The translations under genes and the position numbers were made by a program. The notes under the pieces were generated by a model that worked only from the letters and a program-made list of their open reading frames with translations, did not search any database and was not told the origin of the DNA. Source: DASYXT01 sp035934555 (GTDB lineage: Bacteria > Verrucomicrobiota > Verrucomicrobiia > Limisphaerales > UBA8199). From it: DNA of 64,000 nt. This document shows, piece by piece, positions 36,176-45,076 of this stretch. The stretch covers positions 1 through 64,000 of the forward strand of contig DASYXT010000109.1 in NCBI GenBank assembly GCA_035934555.1, in the 5' to 3' direction. Position 1 is the stretch's first letter; the number at the start of each line of letters is the position of its first letter.

Positions 36176-36856
36176 TTAGGGACCTGGCGGGTGCGGTGCG
36201 GTGAACACGCTCTCCAGGATAACTTCTTTGGTTTTCCAGAGCAGGGCCATGGTCATGGCCAGGGGCAGCAGCACGAGCAGCACCAGCAACCAGGCGCTGC
36301 CGCGGTCCATCACCAGCAGGACCGCCTGGAAGTAGAGCGGCAGATCGGGCCGGCGTCCCAGGACGATGTAAGCGGCCCCCAGAACGGCGGTGGCGAGCAA
36401 AAGGTTCAGGTTCAGCAGCGTGTACTGGCGCGTCTCCAATCGGAGCGTCTCGTCGGGGAGCATCGCGCCCAGGCGTTTGAGCACCAGGTTCAGGCTGGCC
36501 AGGAACATCAAGCCGCCCAGGAGCATCGCCAGTTTCATGATCCAGAAAAACGAGTTGTCCGGCACGCGGTTGGACCAATACAGAAATGGGCTAAGACCGA
36601 AGTTGATCAAGGCGAGAAGCCGCGCCCAATCCAGCGCGTTGCGCCAGACGCGCTCTTGTTTTTGAAACGCGCCCAGCAACCATAGGCCATAGACCAGCAA
36701 GCCGGTGCAGGCCAGCGGTGGGAAGATGCCGAAGGTGCGGAAGGCCTCCGCCTGGGCAGTGTGAAAGCAAATTACCAAGGTCGCGGGCAAGCCCCAAAAC
36801 AAGGCCGAAAGGCCGCGCACCAACCGGCCCAGCGCACGCATCAGGTCGGGGTTCAC
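36176..36856 (-). CDS. Polytopic membrane protein of unknown function
   Basis: 226 aa from GTG 36856 (an ATG at 36841 is possible). About six hydrophobic helices (near 15-33, 45-63, 78-96, 103-125, 148-167, 178-205) are linked by short loops with many Arg/Lys. I recognise no family. It converges with the slipin gene and starts 20 bp after the end of speA, so it may share the speA transcript. Confidence 0.7.
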   Translation of the reverse strand: MNPDLMRALGRLVRGLSALFWGLPATLVICFHTAQAEAFRTFGIFPPLACTGLLVYGLWLLGAFQKQERVWRNALDWARLLALINFGLSPFLYWSNRVPDNSFFWIMKLAMLLGGLMFLASLNLVLKRLGAMLPDETLRLETRQYTLLNLNLLLATAVLGAAYIVLGRRPDLPLYFQAVLLVMDRGSAWLLVLLVLLPLAMTMALLWKTKEVILESVFTAPHPPGP

Positions 36857-36876
36857 AGCGGGTGGAGACAGCGAGG

Positions 36877-38817
36877 TCAGAAACTCAGATAGGTGTATTC
36901 TTTCAAACCGCGCTCGTAATCGTCGAGCAACCGCATCGCTTCCGAGGGCTTCATCCGGTCGGACTTAATCGCGTCATCGACCTGGGCTTTCATCTGGCGC
37001 TTGAGTTCCTTCTCATCGTATTGGACCGAATCGAGCGCCTGCACGATCGTGGTGCCCTCGATGATTTCCTCGACGTAATAGCCTGCCGGTTCGTCAGAGT
37101 CCAGGAAGACATGGACTTCGTTGACGCGGCCGAAGAGGTTGTGCAAATCGCCCATGATATCCTGGTAGGCGCCCATCAGGAAAAAGCCCAGGTAATAGGG
37201 CTCGGGCAGGCCGTTGCCATTGGTGTGAAGGGGGTGGAGGGAAAGGGTGTCGCGGACATCGCGCAGGTCGATGAACTTGTTGACCTGGCCGTCGGAATCG
37301 CAGGTGATATCGACCAAGGTAGCCTCGCGGGTGGGCCGCTCGTGCAGGCGGCTGACCGGCATCACCGGGAATAATTGGCCCAGCGCCCAGTGGTCCAGCA
37401 GCGACTGGAACACGGAAAAGTTGCAGAGGTACTGGTCGCCGAGGCTGTCTTCCAGCAGCCGGATTTCCTCGGGCAGGTAGGCCTGGCCGCCATAGCTCTG
37501 GACCACCTCCTGGCTGATCTCCCAGTAGAGATTTTCGATTTTGGCTTTCTCGGGCAAATCCAACATGCCGAGGGTAAACATGTGCTGCGCGTCTTCCTTG
37601 CGTTCGAGCGCATCGTGGTACGCCTCCAGTTTGTTCAGCCGCGGCAGATTCTTTTTAATATCCAGCAACTCCTTCACCAGCGCGTGTTCGTTGTCGGTGT
37701 AACACAAGGAATCGCTCGTGCGGACTTTGGCGATCGCGCCGAACACCTCCACGATGAGCACGCTGTGGTGGGCGACCACCGCACGGCCGCTTTCGCTGAT
37801 AATGTCCGGATGGGCCACTTTCTCGGCGTTGCAGACATCGGCGATGTAATAGACGATATCGTTGGCGTATTCCTGCAGGGTGTAGTTGGTGGAGCTATCG
37901 AAGGCGGAGCGGCTGCCGTCGTAATCGACTCCCAGGCCGCCGCCGACATCGAGAAATTCAATGGGGAAACCCATCTTGTGTAGTTTGGCGTAAAAGCGGG
38001 CGGCCTCCTGCACGGCACGTTTGACGATCAAAATATCCGGCACCTGCGAGCCGATGTGAAAATGGAGCAACTTGAAGCAGTGGGCCAGGCCCTCGGCCTT
38101 GAGCATCTCGGCGGCGACGAGCAGTTCGGCGGTGGTAAGGCCGAACTTGGCGTTTTCGCCGGCGCTCTCGGCCCACTTTCCCCCGCCCTTGCTGAGCAGG
38201 CGCGCGCGCACGCCGATCAGCGGTTCGACGCCCAATTGCTTGGAAACGACGATGATTTGTCGCAGCTCCTCGAGCTTCTCGACCACCATGATTACTTTTT
38301 TGCCCAGCTTGGTCCCCAGCAAAGCCATGCGCACAAACGCCGCGTCTTTGTACCCATTGCACACGATGAGGCTGCCGATTTGGTTTTGCAGCGCCAGCCC
38401 GGCGAACAGCTCGGGTTTGCTGCCGACTTCCAGTCCGAAATCAAACGGCTTGCCCGCATCGAGGATTTCTTCGACGACTTCCCGCAACTGGTTGACTTTG
38501 ATCGGAAAGACGCCGCGGTATTTGCCCTGGTAATTGAATTCGGCGATGGCGCTGCGGAAGGCGAGGTTGATGGACTCGACGCGATGCCGCAAAATATCCT
38601 GAAACCGAATGAGCACAGGAAATTTCAAGCCGCGAGCCTTGGCCTCTTCGATTACATCGGTCAGGTCCACCGCCGCACCGGTATCGCGCTGGGGCTTGGC
38701 GATCACGCGCCCGGCTTCATTAATATCGAAGTAACCCGCCCCCCACCGGTGAATATGGTACAGATTCCGAGCTTGCTGGACATCCCAGTGCGGGCTCGGC
38801 TCACTCAAGTTGCTCAT
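36877..38817 (-). CDS. speA: Biosynthetic arginine decarboxylase
   Basis: Decarboxylates arginine to agmatine for polyamine synthesis. 646 aa from ATG 38817 (a start 8 codons upstream is also possible). The N-terminal PLP barrel has FPIKVNQLREVVEEI with the PLP lysine and the ICNGYKD and HFHIGSQ motifs. The substrate-binding GGGLGVDYDGS and the C-terminal segment DSDEPAGYYVEEI are present. Length and order match SpeA. No agmatinase or agmatine deiminase lies within the window. Confidence 0.97.
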   Translation of the reverse strand: MSNLSEPSPHWDVQQARNLYHIHRWGAGYFDINEAGRVIAKPQRDTGAAVDLTDVIEEAKARGLKFPVLIRFQDILRHRVESINLAFRSAIAEFNYQGKYRGVFPIKVNQLREVVEEILDAGKPFDFGLEVGSKPELFAGLALQNQIGSLIVCNGYKDAAFVRMALLGTKLGKKVIMVVEKLEELRQIIVVSKQLGVEPLIGVRARLLSKGGGKWAESAGENAKFGLTTAELLVAAEMLKAEGLAHCFKLLHFHIGSQVPDILIVKRAVQEAARFYAKLHKMGFPIEFLDVGGGLGVDYDGSRSAFDSSTNYTLQEYANDIVYYIADVCNAEKVAHPDIISESGRAVVAHHSVLIVEVFGAIAKVRTSDSLCYTDNEHALVKELLDIKKNLPRLNKLEAYHDALERKEDAQHMFTLGMLDLPEKAKIENLYWEISQEVVQSYGGQAYLPEEIRLLEDSLGDQYLCNFSVFQSLLDHWALGQLFPVMPVSRLHERPTREATLVDITCDSDGQVNKFIDLRDVRDTLSLHPLHTNGNGLPEPYYLGFFLMGAYQDIMGDLHNLFGRVNEVHVFLDSDEPAGYYVEEIIEGTTIVQALDSVQYDEKELKRQMKAQVDDAIKSDRMKPSEAMRLLDDYERGLKEYTYLSF

Positions 38818-38912
38818 TTCGATTAGGCAATCGGACGGCACTATAAAAGGCTGACGGAGGAATTCAATACAGGGATTGCAAAATGTTGGCAGTGTGAACA
38901 GCGTGTGAATAA

Positions 38913-38930
38913 CTTCGGGCTACACCGAAG
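38913..38930. other. Small perfect hairpin in the speA-nif3 divergent gap
   Basis: CTTCGG (38913-38918) pairs with CCGAAG (38925-38930) around GCTACA. It lies about 100 bp upstream of both genes. Its role is unknown; it could be a binding site or RNA element. Confidence 0.35.
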
Positions 38931-39036
38931 CCAGCGCGAGCAGCGCCCGGAAACATGAACGAGACGGGAGATTCGCTCGACGATCCAAAGTCAGTCTGAC
39001 ATAGCCTCGCAGGGCCGACTGTGTTTTACTCCGCGC

Positions 39037-39798
39037 ATGTGCACTGTCCCATTGGCCAAACTAGTCCGTTACTGCGACCGGATGCTGAAGACAACGGAAG
39101 TGGAGGATTACGAAGGCGCGATCAATGGCTTGCAGGTGGAGAATCGGGGAAAGGTGAGCAGAATAGCTGCGGCGGTGGATGGAAGCCTTGCGACGGTGCG
39201 GTTGGCAGTGACTGCTCGGGCGGATTTGTTGGTGGTGCATCACGGGTTATTCTGGGGGCCGGCGCACCCCTGGACCGGCAAGCGCTACGAGTTGCTGGAG
39301 GTGTTGCTCGATGCGGACCTGGCGGTTTACAGCTCGCACCTGCCGCTGGATGTGCATCCGAAGCAGGGGAACAATGCCTTACTGTGTGCGGCGCTAGGCT
39401 TGCGCCGGCCGCGGCCTTTCTTTTTTGATCACGGGCGGTTCATTGGGTTGAAAGCGACAGCGAGCTTATCGCGGCAGGAGTTGGCAGCGCGGTTGCAGCG
39501 GGCCACCGGCGCCCAACCGCGAGTGCTCCCGGGAGGCCCCGAGGTGTGCCGGCAAATCGGGGTGGTAACGGGTGGGGCGGGCAGCGAATTGCGGAAAGCG
39601 GCAGCGGAAGGAGTGGATACGTTCGTCACCGGCGAGGGGCCCCACTGGACCTACGCACTGGCCGAGGAACTCGGTCTCAACGTGCTGTACGGCGGGCATT
39701 ATGCCACTGAGACTTTCGGGGTTAAAGCCCTGGCGGCACACCTGGCGCACCGGTTTAAGCTGAGCTGGGTGTTCCTGGACCACCCGACTGGGCTCTGA
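39037..39798 (+). CDS. Nif3-like dinuclear metal centre protein
   Basis: 253 aa. The family motifs with metal-binding histidines are VVHHGLFWG near the N-terminus, VYSSHLPLD, and NVLYGGHYATETFG near the C-terminus. Nif3/YbgI proteins form hexameric rings holding two metal ions and are annotated as GTP cyclohydrolase type 2-like, but their reaction is not established. The protein stands alone, followed by a strong hairpin. Confidence 0.93.
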   Translation: MCTVPLAKLVRYCDRMLKTTEVEDYEGAINGLQVENRGKVSRIAAAVDGSLATVRLAVTARADLLVVHHGLFWGPAHPWTGKRYELLEVLLDADLAVYSSHLPLDVHPKQGNNALLCAALGLRRPRPFFFDHGRFIGLKATASLSRQELAARLQRATGAQPRVLPGGPEVCRQIGVVTGGAGSELRKAAAEGVDTFVTGEGPHWTYALAEELGLNVLYGGHYATETFGVKALAAHLAHRFKLSWVFLDHPTGL

Positions 39799-39887
39799 CT
39801 CAAGCGGTTGGCGGTCTTTTCGTCTCGAAATGTTCAGGGTAGAACGGGGCTTTTCTCAAAACTGACTGGCACGCAGCCTGCACATTC

Positions 39888-39957
39888 TCAGGTGTGTAGA
39901 ATTCCCGTTTCTACACCCTCCTGAGTCGGGGCGGCGGTTGGACTCCAACCGCCGCCC
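39888..39957. terminator. Two consecutive strong hairpins downstream of the nif3-like gene
   Basis: The first has GTGTAGAA (39894-39901) against TTCTACAC (39909-39916), widened by CTCAGG and CCTGAG outside it. The second has GGGCGGCGGTTGG (39929-39941) against CCAACCGCCGCCC (39945-39957), a perfect 13-bp stem with a 3-nt loop. They lie between the convergent 3' ends of the nif3-like gene and the 40081 gene, so termination is the simplest role. Two adjacent structured stems could also be a stable small RNA. Confidence 0.55.
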
Positions 39958-40080
39958 GCTTAGCGAGAGCTGGTTTGTTGGGGTTTGGTTAGGTTGGGGG
40001 CGGCTCGGTGCGTGATGGCCCGAGCCGCCTTTTGTTTGGCAAAGTGCACAGGGATTGAGGCTGCGGACTCCTGGCGCAAG

Positions 40081-40833
40081 TTAATAGCGATGGGAGGGTT
40101 CGCCGGCGACCCCACTCTCGCTTTGCAAGAACCCCGCATCGATTCGCGCCGGGTCAAGACTCCAACGCGCCGCCAGCAGCGGCACCTTATCGACATTCAA
40201 AGCCACAGGCTCGGGTTGATTAAAAGAAATCCGCTCCGCGGCTTCAGTATAACCGAAACACTTGAGATCCAGTTCACGCTCCGCCGCGGTCAGGGCACCC
40301 TGGTTCCAAACGGTCCGTCCGGCCCAGGCATACGCGCGGACAATTTTCCCTCCATCGGCCTTCACCCAGGCATGATGATGCAGAATCCGGCTGGCAGAAA
40401 AGAACTGCACCTGGCCCAACTTGCGGCTCAACTCAAGCACGAACCGGAAACAAACATCTACCTCATCCCCTGGCTCGGGCAAGTTAGAGCCCATCACCAG
40501 CACCCAACCTTTGACGGGCGGCGCGAGGAAGAGTTTTTCATCACCCGCCAGAGCCTCGATCCACGAACACGGTTTGGCGTGTTGCAACCCTAAGGCCGCC
40601 TGCACCGCCAGCAGGTTGCGGCTGCGCACCGCGATCCAGCACGGCGGGCGCCGAAACACACAGGCCCGCTCAAACGCCGGCGAAGCCGCGATCGAAGAAC
40701 GAGCCGCACGGATAAGCGGAGGCCCTTTGCGCTTCGCCCGTCGCACGACTAAAACCACTATCCCGACGCCGATGCTAGCCGCAACGCTGAACAGCAGTAA
40801 CAGCAAAGCCGGCATTAAATCCCAAGCATTCAT
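40081..40833 (-). CDS. Hypothetical membrane-anchored protein
   Basis: 250 aa. One N-terminal membrane helix (about 6-30), then a basic region and a soluble domain (about 60-245). Conserved-looking segments include WIAVRSRNLLAVQAALGL, PVKGWVLVMGS, ILHHHAWVKADGGKIVRAY and KVPLLAARWSLDPARID. It looks like a family limited to Verrucomicrobia, function unknown. Upstream is the 3' end of argS on the same strand (243 bp gap). Confidence 0.75.
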   Translation of the reverse strand: MNAWDLMPALLLLLFSVAASIGVGIVVLVVRRAKRKGPPLIRAARSSIAASPAFERACVFRRPPCWIAVRSRNLLAVQAALGLQHAKPCSWIEALAGDEKLFLAPPVKGWVLVMGSNLPEPGDEVDVCFRFVLELSRKLGQVQFFSASRILHHHAWVKADGGKIVRAYAWAGRTVWNQGALTAAERELDLKCFGYTEAAERISFNQPEPVALNVDKVPLLAARWSLDPARIDAGFLQSESGVAGEPSHRY

Positions 40834-41076
40834 TCACCCTCAGTTAAACTTACGCACCTCAGTAGGTCCTTCAATGGGGAATTTCACCGCATTTTTACCT
40901 ATACCCCGGACAAGTTGCGCGCACCGCGCCGGAGGGACTGGCAAGCGCTGTGGTGCAAGGGAATTGAAAACCAAACGCCGGTCTTTACCAGCGGCTAGCG
41001 CTGCGGTCCGGGAATCACGCAGTGCGGGAATGGTGGACAGCGGGCCCGGGGGCAGTAGCGCTCCCCGCCCCGCCGG

Positions 41077-42825
41077 TTACATCTGCTCAATCACCTCGAT
41101 GCCGAGCACGCCCAGGCCCTGGCTCAGCACCCGCGCAGTTAGCTCGCACAGGACGAGCCGGCTCGCGCGCTGCGCCGGCTCGGCCTTCAACACCGGGCAG
41201 TTTTCGTAAAAAGCCGTGAAATGCCCGGCCAGCTCGTAAAGGTAATTGCACAGCAGATTCGGCCGGTAATCCTCCGCGACCATTTCGAGGACGAATCCGA
41301 AATTCAGCAGATGGCGCGCGAGCGCCAGCTCCTGGACCGCCTCGAGCTGCACCGGAGCTTGTTCTCCCGCCTTTGGTGCTTCGCCGACTTGGCCTTTGCG
41401 GAAAATGCTGCGAATTCGCGCATACGCATACTGCAAATAGGGCGCGGTATTGCCGTTGAGCGCCAGCATCTTGTCCCAACTAAACACGTAATCGCTCTGC
41501 CGATTCGGCAGCAGGTCCGCATATTTCACCGCACCCAAACCGATCACCCGGGCGATGTTGCGCCGCTCGGGCTCCGGCAGCTCCGGGCTCTTTTCCGTCA
41601 CCACTTTCAGCGCGCGTTCTTCAGCCTCGTTGAGCAGGTCCGACAACTTCACCGTCTCACCGGTGCGCGTCTTGAACGGCTTGCCGTCCTCGCCGAGGAT
41701 CGACCCAAACCAGACGTGGGCGAGTTTGACCTTCGCTTCGGGATGCCAGCGCTGAAACGCCGCGAACAGTTGCTGGAAATGGAGCTGCTGCCGGCCATCG
41801 GTCACATAGAGAATCTCGTCGGGATGCCACGTCTCGAGCCGGTACGCCAGTGTCGCCAGGTCGGTGGTCGTGTAGTTGAAGCCGCCATCGCTCTTTTGAA
41901 TCAGCGCCGGTGTGGCCTTGAGCTGAGGATGGTCTTCGAAAAAAATCGCCAGCGCGCCTTCGCTTTCCCGCGCAATTCCTTTCTCGCGCAACTCTTGCGC
42001 GAGGGGTTGCAAACGCGAGTTGTAAAAACTCTCCCCGAGTGTCTGCTCGAAGCGCACACCGAGCCGGCCGTAGATTTCGTCAAATTGCTTCTGCGATAGC
42101 GCAATCATCTCCCGCCACAGCCGCAAATTCTCCGGGTCGCCCCGCTGCAATTTGACCAACTCCTGCCGGGCCGCCTCCAGGACGGCCGGGTCGCGTTCGC
42201 TCGCCGCATTGGTTTCCTTATACAACCGCTCCATCTCGCTAATCGGGTCGGCTTGCAACGCTGCCGCGTTCAGCCGCGTTTTCCAACCCACCAGCAGTTT
42301 GCCAAACTGCGTGCCCCAATCCCCCAAATGATTATCCGTCACCACGCGGTGTCCCAATAATCGCAGCACCCGCGCCAGCGAATCGCCCAGGATGGTCGAA
42401 CGGATATGACCGACGTGCATCGGCTTGGCGACATTGGGGGAGCTGAAATCCACCACCACGGTCCGGGGCTGCGCCGCCTTTTCGAAGAAGAGATGCGCGC
42501 CTGCCGCCGCCGCTGCGAGCGTCGCTGCCATCGCCGCGCGCTTCAGGCGAAAGTTCAAAAAACCGGCCCCGGCGATCTCCACCGGCTCACACCACTGCCC
42601 CACGTCGAGGCGAGCGAGAACCTGTGCCGCCAATTCCCGCGGGTTTATCTTGCGCGACTTGGCCAGGCTAATCAGCGCATTGGTCTGGTAATCGCCGAAC
42701 TTCGGCTCGGGACACGGCCGCACCTGAACTGCTGCAAGGTTGGCATCCGGCAGAACGGCCTTAACGGCATTCTGCAGGGCCAGCTCTATGGCTTTAGCAG
42801 GCAACACAACCAATGAATTTAGCAT
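41077..42825 (-). CDS. argS: Arginyl-tRNA synthetase
   Basis: Charges tRNA-Arg. 582 aa, typical. The N-terminal additional domain (about 1-110) recognises the tRNA D-loop. The HIGH-type motif is KPMHVGHIRST in the class I core, and the KMSKS equivalent is replaced by FKTRTGETVKLSDLL, as usual in ArgRS. The C-terminal DALR anticodon domain ends VLGIEVIEQM. Upstream is a dispersed inverted repeat and then a PtsN-like gene on the same strand. Confidence 0.98.
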   Translation of the reverse strand: MLNSLVVLPAKAIELALQNAVKAVLPDANLAAVQVRPCPEPKFGDYQTNALISLAKSRKINPRELAAQVLARLDVGQWCEPVEIAGAGFLNFRLKRAAMAATLAAAAAGAHLFFEKAAQPRTVVVDFSSPNVAKPMHVGHIRSTILGDSLARVLRLLGHRVVTDNHLGDWGTQFGKLLVGWKTRLNAAALQADPISEMERLYKETNAASERDPAVLEAARQELVKLQRGDPENLRLWREMIALSQKQFDEIYGRLGVRFEQTLGESFYNSRLQPLAQELREKGIARESEGALAIFFEDHPQLKATPALIQKSDGGFNYTTTDLATLAYRLETWHPDEILYVTDGRQQLHFQQLFAAFQRWHPEAKVKLAHVWFGSILGEDGKPFKTRTGETVKLSDLLNEAEERALKVVTEKSPELPEPERRNIARVIGLGAVKYADLLPNRQSDYVFSWDKMLALNGNTAPYLQYAYARIRSIFRKGQVGEAPKAGEQAPVQLEAVQELALARHLLNFGFVLEMVAEDYRPNLLCNYLYELAGHFTAFYENCPVLKAEPAQRASRLVLCELTARVLSQGLGVLGIEVIEQM

Positions 42826-42875
42826 GATGATCCAATCGGGCGCGCCGACTTTGCTGCGGGGTTCTAATCACGGCG

Positions 42876-43008
42876 AAAGCGCCAGAGGGCTGGCGCAGTC
42901 CAAAAGCTGGCGCACGCGCGCAGGCATCCTGGTTCGCTGCAGCGTCCTGGTTCGCGCAGCGTCCTGGTTCGCGCAGCGTCTTGGACTGCGCCAGCCCTCT
43001 GGCGCTTT
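42876..43008. repeat. Perfect 27-nt inverted repeat with internal direct repeats (MITE-like)
   Basis: The arms 42876-42902 and 42982-43008 are exact reverse complements over 27 nt (core AGAGGGCTGGCGCAGTCCA). Between them a 17-nt unit, GCAGCGTCCTGGTTCGC, recurs about three times (about 42922-42980). The arm matches the repeat at 15401-15489. It fills the gap between argS and the EIIA gene, and neither gene is interrupted. No transposase is nearby, so it would need to be mobilised in trans, if at all. Confidence 0.85.
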
Positions 43009-43053
43009 TGGACGTGGCAGCGCCGCCGTGGCGGGGCAGCATCAGCCTCCCGT

Positions 43054-43518
43054 TCACCGTTTTCCCTGGTCCCGAATGATCTGGAGCATCGCCTCGGCGG
43101 TGGGCGCTTTTTCGAGCGCCTGGCGGAAATCCGCGCGATGAAGCAGCTTGGCGATATTCGCCAACGTATGAAGATGTTTCTGGAACTGCCCTTGGGGGAC
43201 GAGGAACAGCATTACCAAATTAACCGGCTGATTATCGAGTGCGTCGAAATTGACGCCTTTGCTTGACCGGCCCAGCGCGCCCACCACCTCAAAAATCAGG
43301 TCTGTCGAGGCGTGTGGAATCCCGATGCCAAACCCGATCCCGGTGCTCATCGATGACTCCCGCTTCTTAACCACCGCGGCAATCGCGTCCTGATGTTCGG
43401 GCTTGATCCGGCCCGTCGCCACCAGATTCTGGATCAGCTCGTCAATCGCTTCCCAGCGATTGCTCGCTTGCAGCTCCGTCAGGATTTGCTCTTTACTGAG
43501 AATATCGCCCAATTCCAT
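43054..43518 (-). CDS. PTS EIIA-type protein (PtsN/fructose family)
   Basis: 154 aa, one EIIA domain. The phosphorylated histidine is His69 in GIGIPHAST, followed by VNLVMLFLVP and KLLHRADFRQAL, as in EIIA-Ntr and fructose EIIA. No sugar permease or HPr is near, so a regulatory PtsN-like role is more likely than transport. It precedes argS on the minus strand with the inverted repeat between. Confidence 0.92.
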   Translation of the reverse strand: MELGDILSKEQILTELQASNRWEAIDELIQNLVATGRIKPEHQDAIAAVVKKRESSMSTGIGFGIGIPHASTDLIFEVVGALGRSSKGVNFDALDNQPVNLVMLFLVPQGQFQKHLHTLANIAKLLHRADFRQALEKAPTAEAMLQIIRDQGKR

Positions 43519-43670
43519 AACGTCGGAACGTTTCGCGCGCTGGCATTTCGCCTGAACGCCTGACGTAATTCAAGCTAATTCACCAAGACCAATTTTCGCC
43601 TCATGAATGCCGGAACTGGCCACACCGCCTCAGTGGTTTGCTGTGGGCGCGAGAGGCAGGGAGTGGTCGC

Positions 43671-43705
43671 GAGCCGAGCCCCAGGTGCGGTTGGGCTCGG
43701 GCTCC
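43671..43705 (-). terminator. GC-rich hairpin downstream of the DUF1501 gene
   Basis: GAGCCGAGCCC (43671-43681) pairs with GGGCTCGGGCTC (43693-43704) with a one-base bulge. It is 16 bp past the DUF1501 stop. Confidence 0.5.
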
Positions 43706-43720
43706 ATCAGAATTCGCCGC

Positions 43721-45049
43721 TCAGACCAACTCTATTTCGGGGAATTTGCGGCCCAGAACCACCTCGCTGGAGGTCTTCAGCCAGTTCTGCAGCAGCGCGG
43801 CATAGACGGAGCGGAAATCGACGGTGTACTTGATGTCGCCCTCGAACAAATCGCCGGGAGCCAGGCTCGGATAGGTGCCCAACAAACCGGCTTTGAGCTT
43901 GTTGCCGATAACGAACAGCGGGGCCGCCGCGCCGTGGTCGGTGCCGCCGCTGGCGTTTTCCGCCACCCGCCGGCCGAACTCACTGAAGGTCATTACCAAC
44001 ACGCGTTCGAGGTTGCCTTGGGCCTTAAGGTCGGCGACGAACGCCTGGAGGGAATCGCCCAGCTCTTTGAACAATCGGTCCTGGGTGGCCAGTTGATTGG
44101 TGTGGGTGTCGTAGCCGCCCTGCGAGACATAAAAGACGCGGGTGGGCAGGCCGCCGCCGATGAGTTTGGCCACCAACTTGAGCGAGTTGGCGAGTTGCGA
44201 AGCGGGATAGGTCGCCTGGTTCTCACCCCGGCTGGCGATCTTGCGAATCGTATCGGAACTGACCTGCGCATCCATCGCCGTGCGTTCAAGGAAATCCAGC
44301 ATCGACCCGGAGCGCAGGCTCATGCCGCGCAGCGTCGCAATCGTGCCGCCGGAATTTGCGTCCCGCTCGTTTTCAAAATCATTGAGCTTGCGGAACGAGA
44401 CCTCGGTTTCCTGCATCTCGGCGCGGGGCTCACCCCGGGGCGGCATAAACCGGAAGTTCTGTGGGTTGTCGAGGCTGACACCGGTTGGGGCTTTGGCGGC
44501 GAATGCCTGGGGCATTTCATGGCCGATGCTCACGCCGACCGTCGGGTCGCACCCGGCGCAGGCATTGTCAAAATAGCGGCCCAGCCAGCCGTAATGCTCG
44601 AAACGGTTCGAGTCGCTGCCCGTCTGCCAAATCTCCGTCGAGCGGAAGTGCGAGCGGTTCGGGTTGGGGTAACCGGCGCCCTGCACGATCGCGAGCTGAC
44701 CCCCGTCATAAAGTTCTTTCAAACCGGTGAGGTTTGGATGCAGCGCCACCTCGGCGTTCAGCTTCAGCACTTTGTCGGCCGGCAAACCGAGGCGCGGCCG
44801 GGCGCGGCGGTAGTCATCGTTGGCATACGGCACGACGGTGTTGATGCCGTCATTGCCGCCGGCCATCTGCAGCACCACCAGGATGGTGCCATCCCGGCCG
44901 GTGGTGATTTGCGTGGCTTGATCGGCAGCCTCGGCCTGGAGCGCGGCGAAAGTGTTCGCCAAAAATGTCGGGACGGTCCAGGAGAGCGCGCCGCCCAAAA
45001 CAGTCGAGCGAAGGAACTCGCGCCGGGTGTGGAAACTGGGAATCTTCAT
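43721..45049 (-). CDS. DUF1501 exported protein (Tat signal)
   Basis: 442 aa. The N-terminus has a twin-arginine signal, TRREFLRST, followed by a hydrophobic stretch. The DUF1501 body includes LVVLQMAGGNDGINTVVPYA, QGAGYPNPNRSHFRSTEIWQ, VLVMTFSEFGRRVAENASGG and DHGAAAPLF. This is an alkaline-phosphatase/sulfatase-like fold with metal ligands (Asp, His) in the last segments. It is the usual partner of DUF1800 proteins, whose gene ends 27 bp upstream. The role is unknown, with links to surface or periplasmic metabolism in Verrucomicrobia and Planctomycetes. Confidence 0.95.
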   Translation of the reverse strand: MKIPSFHTRREFLRSTVLGGALSWTVPTFLANTFAALQAEAADQATQITTGRDGTILVVLQMAGGNDGINTVVPYANDDYRRARPRLGLPADKVLKLNAEVALHPNLTGLKELYDGGQLAIVQGAGYPNPNRSHFRSTEIWQTGSDSNRFEHYGWLGRYFDNACAGCDPTVGVSIGHEMPQAFAAKAPTGVSLDNPQNFRFMPPRGEPRAEMQETEVSFRKLNDFENERDANSGGTIATLRGMSLRSGSMLDFLERTAMDAQVSSDTIRKIASRGENQATYPASQLANSLKLVAKLIGGGLPTRVFYVSQGGYDTHTNQLATQDRLFKELGDSLQAFVADLKAQGNLERVLVMTFSEFGRRVAENASGGTDHGAAAPLFVIGNKLKAGLLGTYPSLAPGDLFEGDIKYTVDFRSVYAALLQNWLKTSSEVVLGRKFPEIELV

Positions 45050-45076
45050 AAAATGATCTTTGTTGTCGCCTTTCGT

